DNA of 64,000 bases from Fratercula arctica (lineage: Eukaryota > Chordata > Aves > Charadriiformes > Alcidae), in contig CANTUZ010000025.1 of the NCBI GenBank assembly GCA_947846985.1, positions 5,702,100 through 5,766,099 of the forward strand, written 5' to 3'. The notes below the pieces were generated by a model, which saw nothing but the letters and a program-made list of their open reading frames with translations, made no database searches and had not been told where the DNA came from. Below are positions 1-11,643 of this stretch, in pieces (position 1 is the stretch's first letter; every line of letters starts with the position of its first letter). The position numbers and the translations under genes are program-made.

Positions 1-1143
1 AGCCGAAAAAATCCAGCTAACAATTTGTCGGGTAGCTTCAGATTTTACTCCATAGGTTGAAATGGTGGTATGAGCTTGCTGCAGGATTTTCCAATCATGT
101 GGTTCCCACTTTCCCGTGCCATTAGAGTGCACAACGGGACAGGCAAGCGGTGGAGCCCCGCCCAAGCTAGCGGCTGCCCCCCATTGTCCTTCTAGTATAG
201 CGTCTCTAATGACACCACTCCATCGTGTAGTTCTTGGAGGCACTGTAGGGTTCATTAGCCAGGAGGGTCTGCTATCTGCTGTCTTATTAGTTGTTTCTAA
301 CTTCTCAAGCCGCTGTAGCACCGACTGCAACAGTCTATCCGTGGCGTCGGATGACGATGTCTTATTCCCGCCAGCAGGTGGAGTCGGCGGACCAGACGAC
401 TCGGTAGACGAGGGCAACGTCGGATACAAGGGGGCCGGAGTCGGCGGGAGAGGCGGCGCCGCGGGCGGAGCTGACGGAATTGGCAGGGGCGGTGCTGTAG
501 GCGAAGGTCTACACGCCGCTCCTCCCAGATCGATGAGGTCAGCTGTGGCTTTTGCCTCCTCCCCTACTGGAGTTTTTGGTGGCGGCACTTCCGTATGATG
601 GTTGTTGTCTGACTCTGGCTTCGCCGCAGCCACTTCCTCTTTTCCCGCGCTTTGCAAAGGGTCAGGCAACAAGTCCTTCCCTCTATCAGTCGGACCAGGA
701 GTCTCACTCCCTCGAATCTCCGCCACAGATTGACAGACTGTCCCAGTCATTCCTTTGACAGCGGGCAGGCCAAAAAACCGCGCAATAGGTCCAGGCTTAC
801 TTGGGGGTGGTGTGACAGCGGCTCCTGGGCTTAACATTTGAGCTGCTGCACAGGCTACTTCCCGCTCCGCTTTCATGGCTTTCAAAGTCTCTAACACTGT
901 ATTCCATAGCCCACGGATGGCTTTTATTTCTTTTTCATCTTTTTCGTCTCCTTCAATTATTTTATACCACATTGTCCCTCCAAAATCCCGCCATTCCGAG
1001 ACCAAAAACAACATATGTGTGTCAGAAAAATGACCCCATCTCTGTCCCAATTTAATCAGCTTGAGCAACTGTTTCGCTGGTGCTTCAATCCCTGTCTTAG
1101 AGAGGATCCCAGCGAGTAGCATGGCCGTAGCTTCTATTTCCAT
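1..1143 (-). CDS. gag: Partial ERV Gag (matrix to start of capsid), open to the window edge
   Basis: Reading the - strand from an ATG at 1143-1141 gives 381 codons without a stop down to base 1, so the frame runs off the left edge. The N-terminal ~100 residues look like a betaretroviral matrix (for example EWRDFGGTMWYKI). A long Pro/Ala-rich linker follows and contains PSAPP, a possible late-budding motif. The last ~60 residues (PVVHSNGTGKWEPHDWKI, then a YG segment) resemble the start of a betaretroviral capsid. Gag forms the immature particle and packages the RNA. The ATG is chosen because it is the first in this frame after the primer site and leader (1144-1284). An intact frame of this length suggests a young insertion. 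Assignment to a betaretrovirus-like (ERVK) group is from motif resemblance only. Confidence 0.8.
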   Translation of the reverse strand, partial: MEIEATAMLLAGILSKTGIEAPAKQLLKLIKLGQRWGHFSDTHMLFLVSEWRDFGGTMWYKIIEGDEKDEKEIKAIRGLWNTVLETLKAMKAEREVACAAAQMLSPGAAVTPPPSKPGPIARFFGLPAVKGMTGTVCQSVAEIRGSETPGPTDRGKDLLPDPLQSAGKEEVAAAKPESDNNHHTEVPPPKTPVGEEAKATADLIDLGGAACRPSPTAPPLPIPSAPPAAPPLPPTPAPLYPTLPSSTESSGPPTPPAGGNKTSSSDATDRLLQSVLQRLEKLETTNKTADSRPSWLMNPTVPPRTTRWSGVIRDAILEGQWGAAASLGGAPPLACPVVHSNGTGKWEPHDWKILQQAHTTISTYGVKSEATRQIVSWIFSA

Positions 1144-1284
1144 AGCTGCGCCTGGGAGGTGAGGAGCGACCTCACACCGTTGTCTGCTCCCGCTGATGCG
1201 CCCAAGCAGCACGTCTCCCAGCCGAAGTTTCCCACTCCCCTCCTCTAGCTGCTTACCGCAGTCTCGGAGAACTCAGTCGCGCTT

Positions 1285-1302
1285 AACCATCCTCTGCTAC
1301 CA
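1285..1302 (-). promoter_or_regulatory. Primer binding site, initiator-Met tRNA type
   Basis: The + strand reads AACCATCCTCTGCTACCA, which is the 3' end of vertebrate initiator methionine tRNA including CCA, 18 of 18 by recall. On the - strand this is a primer binding site starting TGG, two bases from the LTR end at 1305. Lys, Trp, Pro and similar primers are the usual ones in vertebrate retroviruses; initiator Met is better known from Ty1/copia and Ty3 elements. Confidence 0.8.
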
Positions 1303-1304
1303 GA

Positions 1305-1716
1305 TGTCGGAGGGGGAGACGGACCTGGAGTAACAACGAAGTCTCAATGTGAGTATGATCGTTCTCCCTTTATTCAAGTTTTCACAGCATATTTATAGAC
1401 AGGCAATAGAAGCATGCGCTAGCAACAGCTATGTGATTGGTTTGCAACCTATGTTACGTGATTAAAGCAATTAGTTCATTGGTACACGTCTTGTGTCCAC
1501 GCACCGCTATGCAACGCAACTTCTTCCTCTATTCACGGATGTAGTTCCGCTTATCTTGTTTACCGTCTTGTTATTTCTGCTTCTTGAAGAGCTTCAAGGA
1601 GAGTTCACAGTCACATTCGGGCCTGTAGCTAAGGCTTCTCCTCTAGGCTCATGTCAAAGGCTGGATTGTTCATCGCAATCAAATCATGTCCCTTCTCACT
1701 CAGCCATTCCTCCACA
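1305..1716 (-). mobile_element. 5' LTR of the betaretrovirus-like provirus
   Basis: On the - strand the block begins TGTGGAGGAATGG (1716) and ends ...CCGACA (1305), next to the primer site. It holds a TATA-like TATAAATATG near 1390-1400 and an AATAAA poly(A) signal at about 1371-1376, in the correct order for U3-R-U5. The outer boundary at 1716 is inferred from the TG start; the partner LTR lies outside the window, so the TSD cannot be checked. Confidence 0.7.
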
Positions 1717-4174
1717 CTGTGCAACCTCCTCCTCCATATTTTTACAAATTCTTAGAGGCAATGAGAGACCACTTCACACACAATAGCTTAAGTGTACATA
1801 CAGAACGTTCCCTTTTCAGTGCCAGATAAAGAAGATTCACATTAAACCAGAGATGTATCAACTGGAGACCAGAAACAGTTTTTACACATCACAACAGAGC
1901 ACAACTTTGATCTTTATAAGCCACTGAAATTTAAAGCAGGAGTAGAAGGGTCTGTAGTAATCATGTTTATGCTCAGGTGAGTGTAGCACACCATTTCCTG
2001 TTAGCCTGTTTTTTCTTTGTCTTGCCATGATGCACTGTGGCTGTGTATATTAAAAATATGTTAAATCTTATGTAATTCTAGAATGCCAGGAGAGCTAATT
2101 TTTTTAAGAGTTTTGCTATGAGAACTTGGATTTGTACAGAGATAAAAATTCAGACCTCCAAGAAAATGTGCTCTGTGCCTGTGATGGTCCCCGATACAAC
2201 TGAGAGTCCTTAGCAAATGGAAGATTTTCTCTTTAATCCTGTTGGATCTAGATTCTGTGACACTTTATATGAGAAAATATGTGATATAGGTTATTGTCCT
2301 CCTGATCTTCCCAGAATCCCCTGAAACTGAAGAGGTAGAGATTGATTTTATATAAATAGCCATACGTGATGGTCTGTATTGGGAAATTTCATTGTGCTAG
2401 AATATCTTTTAACTTACTGAGTGTGGCTGTAGGAAATATGCCATGAGGTTAACTGCAACTACCTGCCATAGTGTGAGATAAGAAAGAACTTATGCTGTGT
2501 GCTCAATTATGCATGGTAATGTGCTAAGGCTGAAATTCATAAATGAGTTACTGTGACTTGACAAGTTACTACCTATCAGGTGAACTGGAGTAATTTCTTG
2601 GTGTGCGTGCTTCTTAGCCTGCAGCAAAGCAAGGTAATGCAATCTTGCTAACTTCAACTTGTTCTGATGTGATGCAGCCTTCCCACATAGACCAGTCCTG
2701 TGCAAGTTAACCTTTCCCTGCAGTGGGTTTTCTTCTTTTTTGCTTTTAAGAGAGGACTTCATGAGATCGATCATAATAAGTAATCTTTTCTTGAGTTCTT
2801 AGGAATTAGGATATATTCAGCTTCTGCCACACAAGTTGCCAGGAAATTATAAAGACTGACTAGTTTCTGTGCTTACCAGCCTAGATATTACCTGCTGACC
2901 TTAGCACTGTAGGGCAATGTCTATACAGTATGAAAGTTTATTGATTTCCCTCACTTGGAATGATATAGCAAAGCTGCTCTTATTGTGCTGGCCTCCAATA
3001 AAAGAGCAGCCAGGCAGGGGCTTTGGTGTCCTATATGAGGAGACAGATAAGAACAATAATTTGTACATGAAGACTGACATGGAAGAATCTCATTTTGTTG
3101 AAAAAGCCAGCAGGAGACTGAAAAGCTCCAGAAAGAAGTACAAGTTTTTGGACTTCTTCCCCTCCACAGGTAAAATAAAAGGAATGTCTGCATGGTACCA
3201 AGTGGCTTCGTGCAGTCATACAAGGCTATCTGTGAACAAGCTATCTTGGAAACTAGTTTTGGTACCAGAAACAGTAGAGCATTTCTCTGTCTACACGCAT
3301 CAGTCCAGATTAGCAAGGCTGGCTGTTAATGCATTGAACTATGTACATGTTCTTTACAAGGACAGCAAACTCAGGGAAGTAGTTTCAAATTCTACCTCCA
3401 AACAGTGTGGCTCAGGTAGCTAGCCATGCTTCATAAAAGACAGCAAAATGTGATAGTATGATCATCTGCCCTGCTTTATGTAGTATGATTTTACATGCAA
3501 TTTTGCAAGGCTAGTTATGGTGGTAGCACTTCCAATTTTATAACTGTCTGTATCTTCCATTTTGAAACTAAATGAATAGTTTCAGTGTAATCCCTTTCAT
3601 TTTTGTCAGCCATAGAACCTATCTTGATAAATGTATTATGTTCTTTCGCTTCATTTTAAATGTACAGATTTTCATGAGAAAATAGCATATGAATTTTTTC
3701 AGCAAGAATTTAGATAATATTTAAATTTTTTTTAAAGCATTGATAGTGTCTTACATTTGGATAATGAAATACCTTCAATATGTAGTATTGCAATTTGTGT
3801 TGAGGCAATAAGTTGTACTCTACAGTTATGCTTACTCCGCCCTACTCAAATAAGTAATTTTCAGCAGATCCTTTTTTAAGTATTCCTTAAGTATTGGTCT
3901 GTATAACTGACATTAGACGTCATCTTTACCTTAGAGGAAATTTGAGTCTTTGAAATGTGACATCTCTTTCTTCTGGGACTGAAATAGTTTTTATAATTTA
4001 TATTTAACTCATTAAGTTGAGACTAATTTTTTATTTTCTTCTTTAAATTGGTAGTCAAGCGTGGGAAACAGTCACTATAATTTTTAAATTAAATGGCTTT
4101 ATTCGTGAGCATTGAATATGGTCTTGAAAATGCTTTTTCACTCTGATAGAAGCTTGTGTTCTGTTCTGCTCTGC
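1717..4174. other. Probable intron, no gene recognised
   Basis: AT-rich unique-looking DNA upstream of the first recognisable MAST4 exon. It contains a 168-codon + frame at 2917-3423 with Lys/Arg-rich and otherwise unfamiliar content; I recognise no domain and see no splice or start evidence for it. Confidence 0.5.
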
Positions 4175-4323
4175 TCTTCCCAAGAGAAGCTACACCAGTT
4201 ACCATACCAGCCTACACCCGATGAACTAAATTTTTTATCTAAACATTTCTGTACTACTGAGAGCATTGCCAGTGATAACAGATGCAGGACCACTGCAATG
4301 CGCTCTCGGTCCCGAAGTCTCAG
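4175..4323 (+). pseudogene. MAST4: MAST4-like exon 1 of those seen (start of DUF1908 region)
   Basis: The frame reads [20 protein letters not shown] and continues to RSRSRSL, matching the conserved start of the MAST-family DUF1908 region. MAST kinases are cytoplasmic, microtubule-associated AGC kinases with DUF1908, kinase and PDZ domains. The donor is CAG/GTGAGT at 4323/4324, leaving phase 2 (AG plus one base). The 5' border is uncertain: a pyrimidine-rich tract ending in CCCAAG (4184) could be the acceptor, or the exon may start up to 30 bases earlier. The next expected exons (about 90 codons of DUF1908) were not found before 12584. Confidence 0.8.
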
Positions 4324-5199
4324 GTGAGTTTGTCTGTCTGGAAATAGGGGTTGAATCTAAACTTATATGCTCTAGAGCATCATGGTTTGGTACATTGGGA
4401 ACATTCTCTATTTTCAAAATTGCTGAAGTATAATAAAGGAAATAAGAATCTGAGGATGAGTTATTAATGGTCATTTTAAATTCTTACTCCTGGTTTTGAT
4501 CATAGCTTACTTCAGTGGTTGCCGTTGTAAGATAGGGCTTAATGGAGGCAAGTAACCCGCGTGAACTGTCTTGATGAGCTAGTCATTATTGATCTGACAC
4601 TAGCTCTGGTTCTCTTCTAGAGTTCAAACTGTTCACAGAATATAGTTTTTATTTGAAAAACTAATTTGAAATGTATTTATATTCTAGGAGTATCTGGAAA
4701 GAAATGTAATGATGAACAAACAGGAGTGTGGGGGGCTAAGCATTGATTTATTTTCTTTAACCAAGATGAACTTCAGTTTCTTGTTTCCCAAAGACTAGAC
4801 CTCTGCAGTTCCTTTGCAATGGCCATTTGTGTAAGATGTGTTTTATCCAAGATCAGTTCTAAACTGTCAGAATAAGTTAGGTTTGGAAAATGCAGATTAA
4901 TATTTATGGATAAGTTTTCAAAAACTGGAGGGGAAAAATAAAGGAAGTATTATATTTCTAGCTATTGTATTGATCCTTTCAAAATGTTAAAAATAGTTTC
5001 ACACGTATACAATCTTAAGGATTTAGTTTCTAAGTGCAGTCTATTTTAACTCTGCTTTTTGATTATTTTATTTAAAATCTGTGTAGATTGTTATGATAAA
5101 TGAAGTTGCTACCTACATGAAACTGCATAATAATTACTAATTAATTAATAATTACTGCACTAGAATTACACTGGAGCACACTGGAAAATGAGCCTGTAG
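4324..5199. other. Intron sequence, no gene recognised
   Basis: AT-rich DNA without repeats or exons that I can name. Confidence 0.5.
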
Positions 5200-5405
5200 T
5201 AAGCACTGACCACAACATTCCCTTTGTTGGCTCGGTCTCTAATTCTTACCCATAAGCTTTCAACCTGCTCATGGCTATTCTGCAGAGGCAGCTCTTCACA
5301 ATCTATCCATTTCTTGACACAGAGGGCAACCTCTCTGCCTCTCCTTCCTTGCCTGTCACTTCTGAACAGCCTGTAGCCATTGATAGCTGCACTCCAGTCA
5401 TGGAG
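5200..5405 (-). mobile_element. CR1 fragment (endonuclease region)
   Basis: The - strand translates with breaks to CR1 ORF2 endonuclease sequence (GYRLFRSDRQGRRG-like, followed by VALCVK). It is heavily diverged and truncated on both sides, so it is an old insertion. Borders are approximate. Confidence 0.6.
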
Positions 5406-6474
5406 GGCAAGCTTCTAGCAGCTTCTCACAGAAGCCACCCCTGTAGCCCCCCCACTACCAAAACCTTGCAACGCAAACCCAATACAATGTAACACGCTCA
5501 GTTGTTTGTGGGGGACTTGATAGCATATTATGAGCCAGAGTTAATGTGATAGACCAGCAGATTTGATATTCTCTTGAAATTTTCCAACTGAGATGTTAAG
5601 ATACCATGTCTGTCTTAATTTATATCATTTCTTCTGCTTCCTTTAAATGCACGAGCAGTTGCTAAAGGTTTTGGTTGAGATTATTTAATATATTTTTCCT
5701 GCGCTACATTTTTGTAAATAGGTTTTCTGCAACTGATGTATTTTGATTTTTTTTCTCTTCATAAAGCAATGCAAAAATTAAGACATCAATGGCTTATTTC
5801 TGGATTACTGAAACCCTATTTTTTTTCAAAGAGAGAAAATACATAGAGCTGCTTACTAGTCAAAAGGAAGTTTGAACTAGTGACCTTCTTGTGAAATACT
5901 CACACTTTTATGATGCCAAATTACAGGCAGAGGAGTTGGCAAGTTGCCTGGAGATTTCTGACTATGAATTATGTTATGCTAGTGATACTGTCAAAATATA
6001 AGGAAACATGTTTAAGCTACGATTCACTGAACTGTGTTAAAAATATATCCCTTAAAATGGATACATAGTAAGTAGAGTTTAGAGTACATGTTGACTTATT
6101 TACCTGAAGAAAAAAAAAAAACACCAAAAAACTCTAAAAACCCCACTCTAGCGAGTTATTCTCCAATCAGCATATAAAGTAGTGCATTATTAAAAAAAAA
6201 CACCAAAACACTCTTTTTGTCATGTTCTGTGGTGCAAATTATTTATGATGTAAAAATTTCCTGTTTTGCAAACACATAATTCCTGAAAATATTCAGACTT
6301 AACTTTTAAGTCAACTGCATAGTAACTATCAATATCATAATATGACAGTAAGAAAACTTGCTCTTTGCACAACCCATTTCTTTGCATAACTCTGTTTGGG
6401 GCACTCAGTTGTGCTTTGGATTAATGTGATTCATTTGTTGTCAATTCCCAGCTGTGACGTTCAGTAGAAAGCTG
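5406..6474. other. Intron sequence, no gene recognised
   Basis: AT-rich DNA with short A-runs near 6110 and 6190. I see no exon, LTR or CR1 signal. Confidence 0.5.
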
Positions 6475-7797
6475 CATCTCCCACTGGTGGAGTTCACAGT
6501 CCTGAGGGATATGGATCAGGGGAAGAGTAAAGTCAGGACCCTGAATTTTAGGAAAGCAAACTCCAGCTCTTCAAGGGGTTAGTCAATAGGACCCCCTGGG
6601 AAACTGTCCTCAGGGACAAGGGAGCAGAACAGAGCAGGCAGATCTTTAAGGATGCTTTCCATAGAGAGCAAGAGCTTTCGATCCCCAGGTGTAAGAAATC
6701 AGGAAAGGAGGGCACAAGACCAGCATGGCTGAGTCAAGACCTGCTGGTCAAACTAAAAAGCAAGAAGGAACTGCACAGACAGTGGGAGCAGGGACAGGTA
6801 TCCTGGGAAGAGTATAGGGACACTGCCTGGTTGTGTAGGGATGGGGTCAGGAAGGCCAAGGTGCGGCTGGAGCTGAACTTGACAAGGGATGCAAAGAATA
6901 ACAAGAAGGGCTTCTTACAGGTATGTCAGCCAGAAAAGGAAGGTCAAAGAAAGCGTACCCTCCCTGATGACCAAGACTGGCAAACTGGTAACAACGGACA
7001 AGGAGAAGGCTGAGGTACTCAACAACTTTTTTTGCCTTGGTCTTCACTGGCAACCTCTCTCCCCACACCTCTCAAGTGGATGGACCTCAAGGCAGGGCCC
7101 GGGGGAGCAAAGTCCCTCCCACTGTAAGAGAAGATCAGGTTTGTGACCACCTGAGGAACCTGAACATACAGAAGTCTATGGGATCTGATGAGATGCATCC
7201 CAGAGTCCTGAGGGAATTGGCTGATGTAGTTGCCAAGCCACTCTCCATGATACCTGAAAAGTCATGGCAGTCAGGTGAAGTCCCCGGCGACTGGAAAAGG
7301 GAAACATTGCACCCATTTTTAAAAAGGGTAGAAAGGAGGACCCTGGGACCTACCGCCCTGTCAGCCTCACCTCTCTGCCTGGGAAGATCATGGAACAGAT
7401 CTTCCCAGAAGCTATGCTAAGGCATATGGAGGACAGGGAGGTGATTTGAGGCAGCCAGCATGGCTTCACCAGGGGCAAGTCCTGCCTGACCAACCTAGTG
7501 GCCTTCTATGATGGAGTGACTCCATCAGTGGACAAGGGAAGAGCTACGGATGTCGTCTATCAGGACTTCTGTAAGGCCTTTGACACGGTCGCCTATAACA
7601 TCTTTCTCTAAATTGGAGAGATATGGATCTGATGGGTGGACTGTTTGGTGGATGAGGAACTGGCTGGCTGGTCGCATCCAGAGTGTAGTAGTCAATGGCT
7701 CGATGTCCACATGGAGAGGGGTGACAAGTGGTGTCCCTCAGGGGTCTATACTGGGATCTGTACTGTTTAATATCTTCATCAATGACATAGTGAGATC
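6475..7797 (+). mobile_element. CR1 LINE piece 1 (end of endonuclease to mid RT)
   Basis: Sense-strand CR1 ORF2 remnants run from the end of the endonuclease through the linker ([18 protein letters not shown] at about 7170) to the RT core ([18 protein letters not shown], then [21 protein letters not shown]). Several frameshifts and stops are present. It ends abruptly near 7797, where a second CR1 copy repeats part of the same RT region. Confidence 0.8.
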
Positions 7798-9036
7798 GTG
7801 GATTCACCAAGGGGAAATCATGCTTGACCAATCTGATAGCCTTCTGCAATGGAATGATTGGCTGAGTGGATGAGGGGAGAGAGTGGACGTTGTCTACCTT
7901 GACTTCAGCAAGGCTTTTGACACTGTCTCCCATAACATCCTCATAGGTAAGCTTAGGAAGTGTGGGTTAGATGAATGGACAGTGGGGTGGATTGAGAACT
8001 GGCTGAAAGACAGAGCTCAGAGGGTCGTGATCAGCAGCATAGTATAGTTGGAGGTCTGTAACTAGTGGTGTTCCCAGGGGTCAGCACTGGGTCCAGTCTT
8101 GTTCAACATATTCATCAATGACCTGGATGAGGGGACAGAGTGTACCCTCAGCAAGTTTGCTGATGACACAAAACTGGGAGGGGTGGCTGACACACCAGAA
8201 GGCTGTGCCGCTGTACAGCGAGACCTGGACAGGCTGGAGAGTTGGGCAGAGAGGAACCTTATGAAATTCAACAAGGGCAAGTGTAGGGTGCTGCACCTGG
8301 GGAGGAACAACCCCATGCAGCAGTACAGGTTGGGGGCTGACCTGCTGGAGAGCAGCTCTGTGGAAAGAGACCTGGGAGTCCTGGTGGACAACAGGATGAC
8401 CATGAGCCAGCAGTGTGCCCTTGTGGCCAAGAAGGCCAATGGCATCCTGGGGTGCATCAAGAAGAGCGTGGCCAGCAGGTCGAGGGAGGTCATCCTCCCC
8501 CTCTACTCTGCCCTGGTGAGGCCGCACCTGGAGTACTGTGTCCAGTTCTGGGCTCCCCTGTTCAAGAAGGACAGGGAACTGCTGGAGAGAGTCCAGCAGA
8601 GGGCTACAAAGATGATCAAGGGAATGGAGCACCTCTCTTATGAGGAAAGGCTGAGAAACCTGGGTCTGTTTAGCCTGGAGAAGAGAAGACCGAGAGGGGA
8701 TCTTATCAGTGCTTATAAATAAAGGGCGGGTGTCAAGATGATGGGGTCAAACTCTTTTCAGTGGTGTCTGGTGACAGGACAAGGGGCAACAGACACAAGC
8801 TGGAACACAGGAAATTCCATCTAATCATGAGGAAAAACTTCTTTACTTTGAGGGTGGCAGAGCACTGGAACAAGCTGCCCAGAGAGGTGGTGGAGTCTCC
8901 TTCCCTGGAGATATTCAAAACCCGCCTGGATGCGTTTCTGTTCAGCCTGATCTAGGTGAGCCTGCTTTGGCAGGGGTGTTGGACTAGATGATCTCCAGAG
9001 GTCCCTTCCAACCCCTACAATTCTATGATTCTGTGA
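7798..9036 (+). mobile_element. CR1 LINE piece 2 (RT to 3' end)
   Basis: RT sequence restarts (VDVVYLDFSKAFDTVSHNIL near 7886) and continues through [10 protein letters not shown], the FADD form of the RT catalytic motif, with a 207-codon open stretch at 8099-8722. It runs to a canonical CR1 3' end (GGTCCCTTCCAACCCC, then ATTCTATGATTCTGTGAT). It belongs to a different subfamily from the next piece, judging by sequence differences. Confidence 0.85.
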
Positions 9037-9958
9037 TCGAGTGCACCCTCAGCAAGTTTGCAGACGACACCAAGCTGAGTGGTGCGGTTGACACGCCTGA
9101 GGGACGAGATGCCTTCCAGAGGGACCTGGACAAGCTTGAGAAGTGGGCCCATGTGAACCTCATGAGGCTCAACAAGGCCAAGTATAGGGTCCTGCATGTG
9201 GGTCGGGGCAATCCCAAGCACAAATACAGGCTCGGCTAAGAATGAATTGAGAGCAGCCCTGAGGAGAAGGAAATGGGGGTGCTGGGTGATGAAAAGCTCA
9301 ACATGAGCCGGCAATGTGTGCTTGCAGCCCAGAAGGCCGAGCATATCCTGGGCTGTATCAAAAGAATCGTGTCCAGCAGGTCGAGGGAGGTGATTATGCC
9401 CCTCTGCTCTGCTCTGCTGTTCTCTGGTGAGACCCCACCTGGAGTACTGCATCCAGCTCTGGAATCATCAGTATAAGAAAGACATGGATGTGTTGGAGTG
9501 GGTCCAGAGGAGGGCCACAAAAATGATCAGAGGAATGGAACACCTCTCCTATGAGGACAGGCTGAGAGAGTTGGGGTCATTCTGCCTGGAGAAGAGAAGG
9601 CTCCAGGGAGACCTTATTGCGGCCTTCCAGTACTTAAAGGGTTCCTACAGAAAAGATGGGGACAAAGATTTTATCAGGGCCTGTTGCGATAGGATGAGAG
9701 CTAATGGCTTCAAACTGGAAGAGGGTAGATGCATATTAGATATAAAAATTTTTTACGGTGAGGGTGGTGAAACACTGGAACAGGTTGCCCAGAGAGGTTG
9801 TAGATGCCCCATCCCTGGAAACATTCAAGGTCAGGTTGGATGGGGCTTTGAGTAACCTGGTCTAGTTGAAGATGTCCCTGCTCATTGCAGGGAGGGGTTG
9901 GACTAGATGACATTTAAAGGTCCCTTCCAACCCAAACTGTTCTGTGATTCTACTTGGT
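9037..9958 (+). mobile_element. CR1 LINE piece 3 (RT to 3' end)
   Basis: Starts directly after piece 2 at [15 protein letters not shown] and ends with GGTCCCTTCCAACCC and TTCTGTGATTCTAC. A 142-codon frame survives at 9427-9855 ([20 protein letters not shown]). It is 5'-truncated, as is usual for CR1. Confidence 0.85.
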
Positions 9959-10163
9959 ATATTGTGATTACTTTGCATAACCAGGGAAAGACTCCCTCGA
10001 GGTTTGAGCAGTTTGATTCAGCCAACATTTTTATAATTCTAAGGTCAAGGTCAGGTGGACTTGAATGCTTTCCTGCTTCATCCTTCTTAAAGGGAATATG
10101 TATTGAGTCTTTTGTTCAGATGCGCATCTGAATGTTCACAACAGTGTTTTAAATTTTGCTGGT

Positions 10164-10281
10164 TGTCACGGTTTTGGCCGGATTGGCCAATCAGAATGAC
10201 AGATGCCCCCACCACTCCCTCCAAAGAGAGGAGAGGAAGAGATAAGGAGATTTATGAGTTCAGAAACCTCATACCAGGACA
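10164..10281 (-). mobile_element. Internally deleted mini solo LTR (ERVL-like)
   Basis: Begins TGTCACGGTTTTGGCC and ends ACCAGGACA, the two termini of the LTR family at 13925 and 21681, but is only 118 bp long where its relatives are about 700. The flanks CTGGT (10159-10163) and CTGGT (10282-10286) form a 5-bp TSD, so the ends are the true insertion borders and the middle has been lost. Confidence 0.75.
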
Positions 10282-10578
10282 CTGGTGATTAAAAAGGTCA
10301 GGTGTTTTGCCTACCAAAGTGTTTTTCTTTGGACTTGGTTGATAGTGTGCAGAACACAAATGCTTGTGTTCAGTTAAGGTTCTTCCAAAACCTATTCCAG
10401 AGTTCTGGGTGGTATTTGTGCCTCTTTCTTTTTTCCTTCTTTAAACTTCACAGATTAATTCTTCTCAAATATTTGGTTGATTTTTTGTTTTTAAATTATA
10501 GTGTTTATATTGAGAGTGACATGTAGCTTCATATTTACATAGTTTTTTTAAAACTACAAAAATATGAGAGAGAGATAT
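10282..10578. other. Intron sequence, no gene recognised
   Basis: T-rich DNA between two LTR insertions; nothing identified. Confidence 0.5.
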
Positions 10579-11643
10579 TGTGATTTAACCCTAGCTGGCA
10601 ACTGAGCACTGCACAGCCACCTACTCACTCTCCCCACAATGAGATGGGGGAGAAAATCAGAAGAGTAAAAGTGAGTGTCATGTTTTAACCGCAGTCAGTA
10701 GCTAGGACCACGCAGTCACTTGCACAGTTCTCCCCCTTCCCCCAGAAGGGCAGGGATGAAAGGAGGGGAAAGGGAAGAAAAAATCATAGGTTGAGATAAA
10801 GACAGTTTAATAGAAACAATAACAGAAAAGGAAAATAACAATAATAAAGAAGAAGAAGAAGAATGACACAAGTCACTCTCACGCCCCAGTGAATTGGCAC
10901 CATCCTGGGCAGTGGTAGTGGATTCCTGCTCCCCAGCCAACACCCATTTATACTGTGAGCATGATGTCTATGGCACAGAATATTCCATTGGCCATTACGT
11001 TGTTCTGTCTATACTTGTCAGCTTCCATGGGAAAAGCATAAACATAGCTTAGCAACAACTAAACCAATATACATTATTGACATTTGTTTCAGGGCAATCA
11101 CTAGAAAGAAAATTAACTCTTTCCTGGCTGAAACCAGGACAGTGAGAAAACTTGTGGTTTGAGATAAAGACAGTTTAATAGGTAAAGCAAAAGCCACGCA
11201 TGCAAGCGAAGTAAAACATGGAATTAATTCACTACTTCCCATCATCAGGCAGGTGTTTGGCCATCTCCAGGAAAGCATGGCTCCATCATGTGTAACGTTT
11301 ACTTGGGAAGACAAACACTGTAACTCTGAATGTCCCCCCTTCCTCCTTCTTCCCCCAGCTTTTTATTGCTGAGCATGACAACATATGGTATGGAATAGCC
11401 CTTTGGTCAGTTGGGGGTGAGCTGTCCCAGCTGTGTCCCCTCCCAACTTCTTGTGTACCCCCAGCCTACTCTCTGGCAGGGTGGTGTGAGAAGCAGAAAA
11501 GGCCTTGACTCTGTGTAAGCACAGCTCAGCAATAACGAAAACATCCCTGTAGTGTCAACATCGTTTCCAGTACAAATCCAAAACACAGCCCCATACTAGC
11601 TACTGTGAAGAAAATTAACTCTATCCCAGCCCAAACTGGCACA
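10579..11643 (-). mobile_element. Solo LTR (outer), split by a nested LTR
   Basis: Two parts, 10579-10675 and 11147-11643, join across the nested element. Ends are TGTGATTTAACC and CTGGCACA, and GATAT flanks both sides (10574-10578 and 11644-11648) as a 5-bp TSD. ATTAAACTGTCTTTATCTC on the - strand marks the poly(A)-signal region, so the sense is -. Confidence 0.8.
10676..11141 (-). mobile_element. Solo LTR nested inside another LTR
   Basis: Begins TGTCATGTTTTAACC and ends AAACCAGGACA. GTGAG occurs at 10671-10675 and 11142-11146, a 5-bp TSD inside the outer LTR. It has the same AAGACAGTTTAATAG block as its host, so the two are related families. A short AAG-rich stretch lies at 10848-10862. 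Confidence 0.85.

Noticed and set aside
116..598. 160-codon Gly-rich + frame
   Set aside because: It is the antisense shadow of the open gag frame on the - strand, which has matrix and capsid motifs.
2917..3423. 168-codon + frame that might be a host gene or exon
   Set aside because: No domain recognised, no splice-site or start context, and strong overlap with a - frame; chance in AT-mixed intron DNA is likelier.
5085..5130. Possible missing MAST4 exon (reads IVMINEV after GTGTAG)
   Set aside because: Only a few residues resemble the expected IIMMNHV segment and the match collapses at once; no donor in phase.
8062..8632. Long - frames over CR1 piece 2
   Set aside because: Antisense of CR1 ORF2; the + strand carries RT motifs.
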